From Asterella californica (Eukaryota > Streptophyta > Marchantiopsida > Marchantiales > Aytoniaceae): DNA of 64,000 bases. The stretch is taken from contig JAYKYS010000004.1 of the NCBI GenBank assembly GCA_036924285.1, positions 1,922,001-1,986,000 of the forward strand. The letters run 5' to 3'. This document shows, piece by piece, positions 55,358 through 64,000 of the stretch. The notes beneath the pieces were generated by a model that was not told where the DNA came from, did no database searches, and worked only from the letters and a program-made list of their open reading frames with translations. The position numbers and the translations under genes were made by a program. Every line of letters starts with the position of its first letter. Positions within the stretch are counted from its first letter, which is position 1.

Positions 55358-56683
55358 TGTAGAGTTGAGAGTTTTCCTCGGGAAGGGCGGAACCTTCTGG
55401 CTGCGATATGATCGTGAAGGTTGTGGGAAGACTACTAGGGAAGGTGCTGGGCTTCAGGTTCTGGTTGTTTACTATCCAAAGGTAGGCTTCAGGTCATAAG
55501 GGCACTATAAGTCTTCACACAGGTCGAATAGATCCTCCAGTATGCTCAAGAAGTGAAAATCAGATCAAACTAACAGTAATAAGGTTCACCAGTGAACTTT
55601 AACAGTCAAGAATCAGAAACATAAGATGGGTTAGGCTTCAGAACTTCTCCTATATGTCAATGAGGCCCTACTGACCATACAGACGAAGTTTCAGCTTGAG
55701 TTCAGTTCAGAGCACCGAGATATGGGTAGAAACTTTCTGAACAGAGAAATTATGGCAATTTCTGGTACCTAGACAGCTATTCTGACCTAGAACAGAGAAT
55801 TGGCTCGATGAATTTCAAAGTTTCTCACAGTATTTGAAGTCTACAGGATGCTGAACATCCCAGTGAAGTTGGGCCTCCTGAATGTACACAGAACTCCAGA
55901 TCTCCTCCTCTGAAGTCGCTGCTCTAGATTAAGAGCTTTTCAGACCCCCTCTGCTTCAGCGGCCGCCCTGAATTACTCAGTTACTCAATCGATATGAAAC
56001 TTTTTGGGAAATCGTAGCCCTGCTGGCAGTGAACACAGCCACGAAGTTTTGAAGCGATTTCCTCGATTCTGCTGCAAATGACACTCAAAACCCCAAATTG
56101 AACAGAAGTGCTTCAATTCTGACACAAATCGAACTTCAATCAACCATAACTCCTTGTTTATTGCTCCAAATCGATCAAACTTTTCGCTGACAGTGCTTGG
56201 CTCGACGAGCTCTATCTCCCTGTGCTCTCAGATTTTGAAGATCTTCTCTCCAAAATGCTCGAACTCCTCTTAAGACCCCTACTATTAAGTTTAGCAGTAC
56301 ACAAAGACAAAATTGGACCAATGGGAGTTCATAGCTCCACTCCCCTGTCCTTTTGCGTCCCAAACCACGTGGTGACTTGAATTTTGCACATAGGCTACCA
56401 CGTCAAGCCCCTAAAGTGCCAGCGTAGACCCTAAACTACATGCGAAGACATGTAAAACGGCACGTAATCTGAAAAGAGAACCTAACCGTGCTAGGAAGCA
56501 TGCATGGGCGACATGTAATTACAACCCATGACCTTAACTCCATCTACATGATAATCAACCTACTAAGTATCAAAATATGTATCATTCTCTATAATCGACT
56601 TCTCTGAGGTCCTAATTTCAGAGAGACTAACGCTTGACAGAGAGGTGAATTATTTACACTGTAAAATGATTCACATCACGACA
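55358..56683 (-). repeat. B2 5' LTR (1,326 bp)
   Basis: Same length and nearly the same sequence as 46807-48132. It is followed by GCGG and the rest of Copia. It is separated from the B2 internal region by the 618-bp Copia duplicate. Confidence 0.93.
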
Positions 56684-56687
56684 GCGG

Positions 56688-57503
56688 GCAAAACATCCAG
56701 TGAGTAGGTATATGTATGAAGGTTTTCTTGCTACGCACCATGCATATATGGCCAATGTTCTTCAGGAACAAGAACCGAGTTCGCTTGAGAAGACGATGCA
56801 CAAGGCCCAATGGGTAAGTGCTATGGAAGCTGAACTTGCTGCGCTTCATCACCAACAGACTTGGGAGTTGGTAGACTTACCTCAAGATAAGAAAGCGAAT
56901 GGTTGCAGGTGGGTCTTCAAGGTGAAGCGCAACTTGGATGGTACCGTGTGTCGGTACAAGGTCAGATTGGTAGCTAAGGGCTACGCACAGCAACATGGAG
57001 TGGATTTTGAGGAGACCTTTGCTCATGTTGCGAAGATGGTGACTATTCGAACAGCAGTTGCAGTTGCAACTCAGAAAGGTTGGAAGATGCACCAGATGAA
57101 CTTCAAGAACGTCTTCCTCAACGGCGATCTTGAGGAGGAGGTCTACATGCAACAACCTCCTGGTTATGAGGATCCTATGTTTCTTTTCAGTGTATGTAAG
57201 TTACGGAAGGCTCTCTATGGTCTGAAACAGACACCAAGAGCATGGTATGCAAAGATCATTTCTTACTTGCAGTCTCTTGGTTTCCATCTTTGTAGTTCAG
57301 ACTCTACCTTGTATTCATTGAGAATACGAGACCGGATTGTTGTGATCACCATCTATGTTGATGACTTGATCATTACCGGTAACTTTGAGGAGCTTATTTC
57401 CCAGATCAAAGATCACTTGAAATCCGAGTTCGAGATGATGAACTTAGGAGAACTCAAGTACTTCCTTGCTGTGGAGATCATTAGAGATGGGAAGGATGTT
57501 TGA
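56688..57503 (+). pseudogene. Copia reverse transcriptase
   Basis: Resumes after B2 with WVSAMEAELAALHHQQTWEL, CRWVFKVKRNLDGTVCRYK, VRLVAKGYAQQHGVDFEETF and GYEDP. The catalytic box is IYVDDLIITG (about 57350-57379), intact, with the loop LKSEFEMMNLGELKYFLAVE. It stops at TGA 57501-57503, and the frame continues with LERFGMLDCKPIATPLEQG. RT here lies downstream of integrase, the Copia order. Confidence 0.92.
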
Positions 57504-57530
57504 CTTGTACAGCGACAGTATGCTCTCAGT

Positions 57531-58310
57531 ATGCTTGAGAGATTTGGTATGCTTGATTGCAAACCCATTGCTACACCATTAGAGCAAGGGGTAAAGCTAG
57601 GAGCAGAGGATGGTGAGTTGCTGGATGATCCACGCATGTACAGACAGATGGTTGGGAGTTTTATCTACTTGCCTATCACCAGGCCAGACTTGAGCTATGC
57701 TGTGTCGGTCTGATTAGTCAATTCATGCAGTCACCACGGAGATCACATTTTGAGGCTGTCAAGCGGATCCTCCGCTACGTAAAGTTCTCGATGTAGTACG
57801 GACTTCACTATCGATACGGTGGACCATTATTGTTACATGGCTACATAGATGCTGATTGGACAGGAAGTGCCGACAGGAGATCCTCGTCAGGTTACGCTTT
57901 TGGACTTGAAAGTGCTGCTATAAGCTGGACTTCTAAGAAGCAACCCACGGTTGCTTTGTCGTCCACGGAAGCATAGTACCGAGGAGCAACGAACGCAACA
58001 TGCGAATCGATTTGACTTCGATGTTTGCTATCTGATATTGGTGTGGAATGTACAGATCTTGTTGTTGTATATACAGACAACATTAGCAGCATGAAGTTAG
58101 CTAGTAATCCTGTTTTCCATGCTAGGACGAAGCACATTGAGGTGCACTATCACTTTATTAGAGAGAAGGTCCTTGCAGGAGAGATTGAGCTCAGTTATGT
58201 GAGCACAGGAGATAAGGTTGCCGATATCTTCACTAAGGCATTGCCTAGAGATAAGTGTGATGCTTTCAGACATTGTCTAGGAGAACAGGATGTAGAGATG
58301 AGCTTGAAGG
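57531..58310 (+). pseudogene. Copia RNase H and polyprotein end
   Basis: YRQMVGSFIYLPITRPDLSY, HFEAVKRILRYVKFS, GYIDADWTGSADRRSSSGYA (first Asp), TVALSSTEA (Glu) and VVVYTDNISSMKLASNPVFH (Asp) are in order, with KHIEVHYHFIREKV and VADIFTKALPRDK at the end. It is interrupted by TAG codons near 57795 and 57975 and by a shift near 57712. Confidence 0.88.
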
Positions 58311-58314
58311 GGAG
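58300..58314 (+). promoter_or_regulatory. Copia polypurine tract
   Basis: GAGCTTGAAGGGGAG abuts the TGTTG start of the 3' LTR. Confidence 0.8.
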
Positions 58315-58542
58315 TGTTGATATAGTCCCAAGCTCTAGTAGATCGACGGCTATCACTAGCCAGAGTGGTTAGGGTTGTTAGAGTTAGTTAGAGGGCTAAC
58401 CCACCATTAAGGTTTCCCTTGTACTCACCTCCACTATATATACAGAGAGAGGCAAAGCCTCTCCTATCTCATTCCTATTTTACTTCCTTGTCTACTCGCT
58501 CTCTCTCTTCTTGGAGTGTCCTCGAAGTATCGATTTTCTACA
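58315..58542 (+). repeat. Copia 3' LTR
   Basis: TGTTGATATAGTCCC to ATCGATTTTCTACA, followed by the AAAAG duplication at 58543-58547. It pairs with 43323-43551. Confidence 0.92.
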
Positions 58543-58547
58543 AAAAG

Positions 58548-59533
58548 AGCCTTGTACCTGTTGCGACACCGGTGCAGCAAGATGGAGTTTTGCCAACGGT
58601 GTCCAACAATCAGACGCGGGAAGTAAAGGAGCTTTGATGCAGAGCTCATCAACATGATGAAGACCATGCAGGAGGGTCTGATCTCTAAGGATAAACGTAT
58701 CGCTGAGCTTGAGGCAGGCCAAGGGAGTTCTTCGTCACCAGAAAACTTTGTAAGATGAATTTGTTGACCCTGTTTTCAGGTATAAGACGGGCTTGCAAGA
58801 TTAAAGATTTCTTAACTGAGTTGGACTTATACTTTGAGCCGCAACAGGCTAAGGAGTCAGACAAGATGAGAGCGGCCGTTACGTTCCTGAAGGATCATAC
58901 GCTTCTTTGGTGGACTGCATAAGCGAGAATATCTTGATCGTCTCGACGTTTGGTTGGGAAAAGTTCAAAGAGTTACTCGCGAGACGATTCACTCCAGAGT
59001 ATCAAAAGATTCGAGACGGTGTTGAGTTGGTAAGACTAAAGCAGACGGGATCTTAAGTGCACGAGTTGAGTTCTAAGCTGGATTCGTTCTCCAAGTGGAC
59101 TGAGAAGACCAAGATATGTATATTTATTGAGGGACTCAAGTCCAGCTTGGAGAAGGCTCTCTTTCGAATGCCGAAGCTACCTGAGACATGTGCCGAACTT
59201 TTGAAGCTAGCAGAACGGATTGGGGACGACGAAGTCTAGCAACAAAAATCCTTTGAACCACGCAGTATGGACAAGATTCATAAGAAGAACAAAGACTTTA
59301 AGCGACAATGGGATGGGGGTGAGAAGGATCGGAACGATTCTTCTGCCCTCGTAACAAAGCGGCAGCAAACATGATCGAAACCTAAGGGGCAAACACCTCA
59401 GAAGGACAATGGTGCTAAGTTTACTTGCTACAATTATGGCGAGGCGGGTCATATTGCTAAGAGGTGCACGAAACCTAAGGTTAGTAACTATAGCATGAAT
59501 GCGTTTGTTGCAAAGGACTTGTTGGAGGGTTAG
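58548..59533 (+). pseudogene. Element C Gag, main piece with mutated zinc knuckle
   Basis: Stops and shifts occur throughout. Recognisable capsid blocks are FGWEKFKELLARRFTPEYQK and VHELSSKLDSFSKWTEK, followed by IFIEGLKSSLEKALFRM and CAELLKLAERIGDDEV (59057-59239), typical of plant Gypsy Gag. The zinc knuckle at 59426-59467 reads C-Y-N-Y...GHIAKRC, so the second Cys of the CCHC box is Tyr, a G-to-A change. It would have packaged RNA. Confidence 0.85.
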
Positions 59534-59900
59534 ATGACCGTGACCTTGAGAACCACGAAGAAGACTCCAGGACTGATGTTTCTACAAGCCAAAATTGCTA
59601 ACCGTGATTTTCTTGTGGACATAGGAGCGACCCATTCCTTCATAAGTCTGAAGTTGACCTTGTCTACCTCCAAGGCATATAAGCCTATTCACCGTTTTGT
59701 AAGAGCAAGACGTACCAAACTTCTGAAGTGGTCTTGGACGTACGATTTGCATGTGGGAAGTTGGAGTTCACAGAGAACTTCACGGTGTGCGAGATGGACG
59801 ACATCCATATGGTTTTGGAAAACACTTTCTTACACAGGTTTGAAGTGGAACGTAGGCAGAAACCTTTAAGGTTGAACGTCAGAGTAAAAGGACAAAAGCT
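59534..59900 (+). pseudogene. Element C aspartic protease
   Basis: The frame opens with MTVTLRTTKKTPGLMFLQAK and the active site region FLVDIGATHSFIS, where the usual DSG is DIG. A frameshift near 59720 moves the remainder to the next frame (VLDVRFACGKLEFTENFTV, then DDIHMVLENTFL at about 59795). The altered active site and the shift make it inactive. Confidence 0.8.
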
Positions 59901-60960
59901 GAAACGAGGTTGATCCGAAAGACGCGGAAAATTGATGACTTTGTGGTGAATTTGATCAAAGATAAACGAATGAATTTCAACGATGGAGTCATGTGTTTGA
60001 TGCGGGTTGTAGATTTGATGGCGGGTGACGGACAAGATGAAACATCAAGAGACTCAACTAAACTTCCGGAGCTGCTTCGCAAAGTGATTAAGGAGTTTGA
60101 GGAGGTCTTGGCGGATGAGTTACTTGCTGAGTTATCTCCAAGACGGGTGGTGGATCACAAGATCAAGGTCTTGCCATGATCAGAATCGTCTTCCAAAGCT
60201 CCTTACCAACTCAATCAGGTAGAACTCCTTGAGTTGAAAAGACAACTCGACGAACCATTAGCGCGAGATATATTTGAACCAGCAAGTCACCTTACGGAGC
60301 CTCAGTTCTTTTTGCAAAGAAGAAGGATGAGAAGTTACGCCTCTACGTAGATTGTCGTGCGCTCAATAAGATGACGGTGAAGAATAATTATCCCTTGCCG
60401 AGGATAGATAACATGTTTGATAGGTTGGTGGGCGCAAAGTACTTCAGCAGGATAGACTTGAAGTCAGGATATTACAAGATCCGGATAACTGATCTAGATG
60501 TTGAAAAGACCGCTTGTCGAACCAGATACAGACCGTGGTTCGTGGTGGAATGTCATTTGGACTCTGCAACACTTCTTCGACGTTCACTACAGTGATGAAC
60601 ACAATTTTTCATGAGAAGATGGACGAGTTTGTCATCGTTTACATCGACAACATCTTGATCTACTCCAAATCTTAGATTCGCACGCAGAGCAACTAAGGGT
60701 AATGTTGACGAAGCTGTGGGAGCATAAGCTGTTTGCCAACGTTGATAAGAGTGAGTTTGGTTTGGAACGCATTAACTTCTTGGGACATGTCATTAGTGCA
60801 AAAAGAGTCGGTCCGGATATGCAGAAGATGGATGCGATTGTGACTTGGGAGTCTTCGACTACAGTGAAGGAGATGCGACGATTCTTAAGATTGGCACAGT
60901 TCTATCGCAAGTATGTGAAAGGGTTTTCAAAGATCACGAAGCCGCTGACGGATTTGATGA
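59900..60960 (+). pseudogene. Element C reverse transcriptase
   Basis: Blocks in order: [20 protein letters not shown] (with a Tyr/Cys context typical of Gypsy RT), [20 protein letters not shown], and a frame change near 60545. The catalytic box then reads VYIDNILIYS at 60637-60666, where the second Asp of YIDD is Asn. FLGHVISAKRVGPDMQKM and MRRFLRLAQFYRKYVKGFSK form the thumb. The loss of a catalytic Asp abolishes polymerisation. Confidence 0.88.
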
Positions 60961-61540
60961 GACAGGTAAGTTGGACCAAGGAGGTGGATTATGCGTTCTA
61001 GACAATCAAATCCATTTTGTCAAAGGCATCAGTTCTGAAGCTGCTGGAGTTTGACAAACCATTCAAGGTGCACATAGACGCGAGCGACTATGCGATTGAC
61101 GGAATGTTGGTGTAGGATGGAAAACATGTAGCGTACGAAAATAAGAAGTTATCTGAGACGGAAAGTCGATGATCGACTCACAAGAAGGAACTGTTTGTGG
61201 TGGTTCATTGCTTGAGGAAATGACAGCATTACTTGAGACCACAAAACCCAAGTGTATACTAACAATATTTCGCTCAAGTACTTTGAGACACAAGATCGGG
61301 TGACGCCAAAGCAACTACGATGGCATGATACCTTGACGCTCATGAATGTGAAATTAATCCACAAAGTGGAAAAAGACAATGTGGTTCATGACACCTTGAG
61401 TCGCAAGGAGGAATATCTTTCATTGTCAACACAGATTTTACGAGCTATGTATCGTAAGGAGTCAGAATTGGAGAGAGGAATACGTGAAATTACATGGGCA
61501 ATGACCAAGCGAAGGAGTACTTGGAACAGATCAAGCGAAG
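60960..61540 (+). pseudogene. Element C RNase H
   Basis: FDKPFKVHIDASDYAIDGML carries the first Asp. The Glu segment is HKKELFVVVHCLRK. It is broken by TGA and TAG codons, and the LTHKVEKDNVVHDTLSRKEE-like end (61350-61410) carries the last Asp. It lies in the expected place between RT and integrase. Confidence 0.78.
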
Positions 61541-61544
61541 AGTG

Positions 61545-61984
61545 AAGTTGCAGCATGCAGCTGAGACATGACTTACTCATGTTCAAGCAAAGTCGGATTT
61601 ATGTGAGACAAGGAAAACTTAGGACTAAGTTGCTCAAAGAATGTCATGATGCGCCCTTATCAGGTCATAAAGGAGAAAAGTCCACTTTAGCAGTGATAGC
61701 TAAAAAGTTTTATTGACCTTACATGAAAGACGATGTTGCCCACTTTGTGAAAACATGCGTAACCTGTCAAACGAATTGCGTTTCTTATGAGAAGAAACAT
61801 GTGTTGCTTCATCCTTTGCCGATTCCAGCCAGACCTTGGGAAAGCATTAGCATGGACTTCATTACCTCTCTGCCTGACTCAACCGGATATAATGCAATCT
61901 TTGTGATAGTTGACCGGTTTAGCAAACTAGCAAAGTTTGTCCTGACCTTGGATATCGCAACAATGTTCACGACTTCTTGGATTA
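61545..61984 (+). pseudogene. Element C integrase, truncated
   Basis: The zinc domain has ECHDAPLSGHKGEKST and CVTCQTN, followed by the core start WESISMDFITSLP and FVIVDRFSKLAKFV with the first catalytic Asp. The domain ends abruptly after about 25 further residues, where repeat D begins at 61985-61988, so the second Asp, Glu and C-terminal domain are missing. A TGA near 61713 replaces a Trp codon before PYMKDDV. Confidence 0.85.
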
Positions 61985-61987
61985 GTT

Positions 61988-63222
61988 CCTCAGTCAGATC
62001 AGTAACTCTGACAAAACCTCCATCTCACCATTTGGTTCTCGACGAGTTTTCGACCTCCAACTCTTCCACACTTCGTACTTCAAAGGTCTCTCTGATCACC
62101 GCTTATGCACGAAGAGTAACAATATATCACATTTCTCTTGAATTTCTGGAATTTATAGTAAACGGAACTTACTATTGAGACATACATGCACATGTCAGAA
62201 TGTAGACGTATAACTAGTGTACCTTATCTATGTAAATATGGAATGCTAGTGTGGTGCTATATACGATATAATCCATACTATGCGTCAAAGTATCATGGTG
62301 ATAGTCTAATCCGAGGAGATAAGATATCTGCTAATGTGTTATTACAATGTGAAGTCTTGGTGTTAAACAACGTATATTCAATAAAGAAATACATCCAATG
62401 CAACCACATGCTATGTAATAGGATAACATCTGTCCTCCTCGAAAGCAAAGCGATTCCACACACGTAGGTTCAACTAAGATCATAGGATGGAATTTTATCC
62501 ACCTATTACAAAAATGTTTTTTACTGCACCATTGGATAATCCTTGTCGAGGTGATCAAAATTGTTCTTTTTATCATCATGAATGGAGGTAAGAGCTAAGA
62601 CTACGGAGTTATGAGCAATTGCAACTTTTAGAGTTTCACACCTCACGATGTTGACGGGGTGTTTGACAGGCTGATGTGGCATCCGAGATGCTGATGGAGC
62701 AAGATGCTGATATGGCGGGTATTGACTGGATAGAGATGCTGACGGGACATTATGACTGAGGTGATAGTTTAAGATGATGTGTCATCGTGCATGTGTGTCA
62801 CTTGGTGACCTGACACACTTGACACTTGAGAAGCATGCATGGAGTACACTTGGCATGCACACAGAGTGAAACTTGACCTTTTATCCCTTAGCTTCCAAAC
62901 ACTATTAAAGTCAGGGGTTCTAGGATTTAGTCTAGAGATTTTGTAAAAGTGACGAGAGGTTGTCCAATTATTTTGCTTAGATTTTTGGAACTTGGGAGAT
63001 TAGGTTGGAGTCATTTTGATCACTTTTGGATCTAAGCACCAAAACTACGATGCCTCGCACAATGTTTTGTCTTGGGAGGATAGATTTTCTCGAGTCCATA
63101 TTACATGTGTCACGAATGTAAAGTTTGGACTTAAGGAGACGAAGAAACAACCATTTGAAGTTTTCAAGTAAAACTACGCGAGCCCTCGTATAGTTTCACC
63201 ACAAGAAGGAGTTGAGAAGGTC
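61988..63222 (+). repeat. Repeat D, copy 2 (LTR-like)
   Basis: CCTCAGTCAGATCAGTAACT onward matches 39399-40750 in the same orientation. The TATA-like stretch is CACTATTAAAGTCAGGGG here. It has an internal deletion relative to copy 1 around 63075, lacking the segment with AGTTGCTACAGAGGTC. It truncates the element C integrase. Confidence 0.65.
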
Positions 63223-64000
63223 TGGGTCACTTTAATCATAGGAGGTCTTGGGTGCGACTACAAGAAAAGTCCGTGATGTCATCGTTGACATCGAAGACGA
63301 GCGACATGTTGAGGATGAAGGAGAGTGGACGGACGCTCTCGAGGCTATAGGTATAAGATGATGGATGGGGATGTAAGAGAAAAAAGTCATTGCTGAAGAT
63401 GATTAAGGTTAGGAGGATGATGCTTGGAAGGTTGTAAAGGTTTTCAGAAGAGAAGACAAGGAAGGATGATGTTTGAGAAAGATACCATTGTACAACGAGA
63501 CAATAATTGTTGCGGTTTAGGATTTTGGTTGTGGATGTGGATTTTTTCAGAAAACAAAAAAGAAGAGATGGATACAAAAGATGACATGTACATGTTTGAG
63601 GTTGAAGGTGACAATCAGAATGTAAGGTGATGACTAGGATGATGGGTGATGTCTACTATGACACTAAGGTCATAAACCTCGATGACACTAAGGTCATAAA
63701 CGTTTCTAGAATATGATGGTTTACTCCTCCTATGTCTTCAAACGCATATTGAAAGATGTGTGATTTAGAGAGAGTGACTAAAGACAAACGGATGGATGAA
63801 GGCTGAAGAAGAGGATCGATGAGCATAGATCTAGGGAAAATCATGACAAGGTTGCAACTTCAAGATGATGATCATGTTTCAAACTTGAAGATGAGGTTGA
63901 CTAAAATTGAGAAGTAGGATGACAAGACGCGTGTGCGTGCCGATCCATTCTTTGGTTGGCATCTTTGGTGCATACCGGAGGATGCATAAGTTTAGAGGGG
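63223..64000. other. Window end, nothing recognised
   Basis: About 780 bases rich in GATGA and AAGG words, with only short frames. No domain, repeat pair or RNA gene was identified. Confidence 0.4.

Larger units (their letters stand above)
46807..56683 (-). mobile_element. Element B2: second B-family Gypsy element, nested in Copia, rearranged
   Basis: TGTAG...CGACA ends with TSD GCGG (46803-46806 and 56684-56687). Minus-strand order: full LTR (56683-55358), a 618-bp duplicate of the neighbouring Copia sequence (55357-54740), the first 23 plus-strand bases of a second LTR copy (54739-54717), primer-binding site, Gag, protease, RT, RNase H, integrase, polypurine tract, 3' LTR (48132-46807). 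Coding sequence is very close to B1, but the LTRs resemble B1 only near their ends. Frameshifts in Gag, protease, RT and integrase make it dead. Confidence 0.93.
43323..58542 (+). mobile_element. Copia element split by B2
   Basis: Short LTRs (229 and 228 bp), a perfect initiator-Met primer-binding site, and the order Gag, protease, integrase, RT, RNase H identify Ty1/Copia. It lies in element C gag with TSD AAAAG. It is itself interrupted between integrase and RT by B2 (46807-56683). Without B2 it would be about 5.3 kb. Several stops (TGA in Gag, TAA in the zinc knuckle, TGA in RT, TAG in RNase H) make it inactive. The LTRs are about 95 percent alike by eye. Confidence 0.93.
43068..61984 (+). 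mobile_element. Element C: decayed Ty3/Gypsy element split by Copia
   Basis: The internal region starts at a primer-binding-like site (43068) and Gag ATG (43185), is interrupted at 43322/58543 by the Copia insertion, and resumes with Gag, protease, RT, RNase H and integrase until it is cut off at 61984, where repeat D begins. Removing the Copia and one AAAAG restores a continuous Gag frame across the junction. Key residues are mutated in several domains, so the element is dead. Confidence 0.88.

Overview
The window is eukaryotic nuclear DNA, most likely from a land plant or streptophyte alga. One spliced host gene sits in about 50 kb of nested and mostly decayed LTR retrotransposons. The plant-lineage assignment is an inference. 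It rests on a Copia element primed by the plant-type initiator-Met site (TGGTATCAGAGC), on Ty3/Gypsy elements, and on a Gypsy element carrying a cytosine-5 DNA methyltransferase, a combination I recall being reported from charophyte algae and, independently, dinoflagellates. No rRNA gene, complete tRNA gene, CRISPR array or bacterial operon is visible.

Layout. (1) 1-3425, + strand: 3' part of a decayed Gypsy element, 'element A' copy 1 (RT, RNase H, integrase, PHD remnant, 3' LTR). (2) 3548-10235 and 19565-22410, - strand: a second, better preserved element A, tail-to-tail with the first. Its order is LTR, leader, Gag, protease, DNA methyltransferase, RT, RNase H, integrase, PHD finger, LTR. 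(3) 10236-19564, - strand: a full-length Gypsy element of another family ('B1') inserted in the gag of element A copy 2, with a 4-bp target duplication ACGG. (4) 22411-27199: AT-rich, no gene recognised. (5) 29869-36489, + strand: a host gene with 19 in-phase exons encoding about 641 residues, an inositol polyphosphate 5-phosphatase flanked by two C2 domains. (6) 36490-39398: no gene recognised. (7) 39399-43058: an LTR-like repeat D, then a 2.1 kb palindrome made of two LTR-like arms. (8) 43068-61984, + strand: a third Gypsy element ('C'), its gag split by a Copia element (43323-58542, TSD AAAAG). The Copia is itself split by a second B element ('B2', 46807-56683, TSD GCGG). (9) 61988-63222: second D repeat. 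(10) 63223-64000: nothing recognised.

How the parts work together. Element A is the most notable system here. In one reading frame it joins Gag, a retropepsin, a DNMT with motifs I, IV, VI, VIII and X, and, after a stop codon in the leaky context TAG CAG TCA, a polymerase ending in a C4HC3 PHD finger. The element would therefore carry both a chromatin reader and a DNA methylation writer. Both copies are dead. The difference between them is dominated by C/T and G/A transitions, as expected for methylated DNA. Elements B1 and B2 share a compact -1 frameshift signal between protease and RT: heptamer GGGTTTT, 7-nt spacer, 8-bp hairpin stem. Insertion order by nesting: A before B1; C before Copia before B2.
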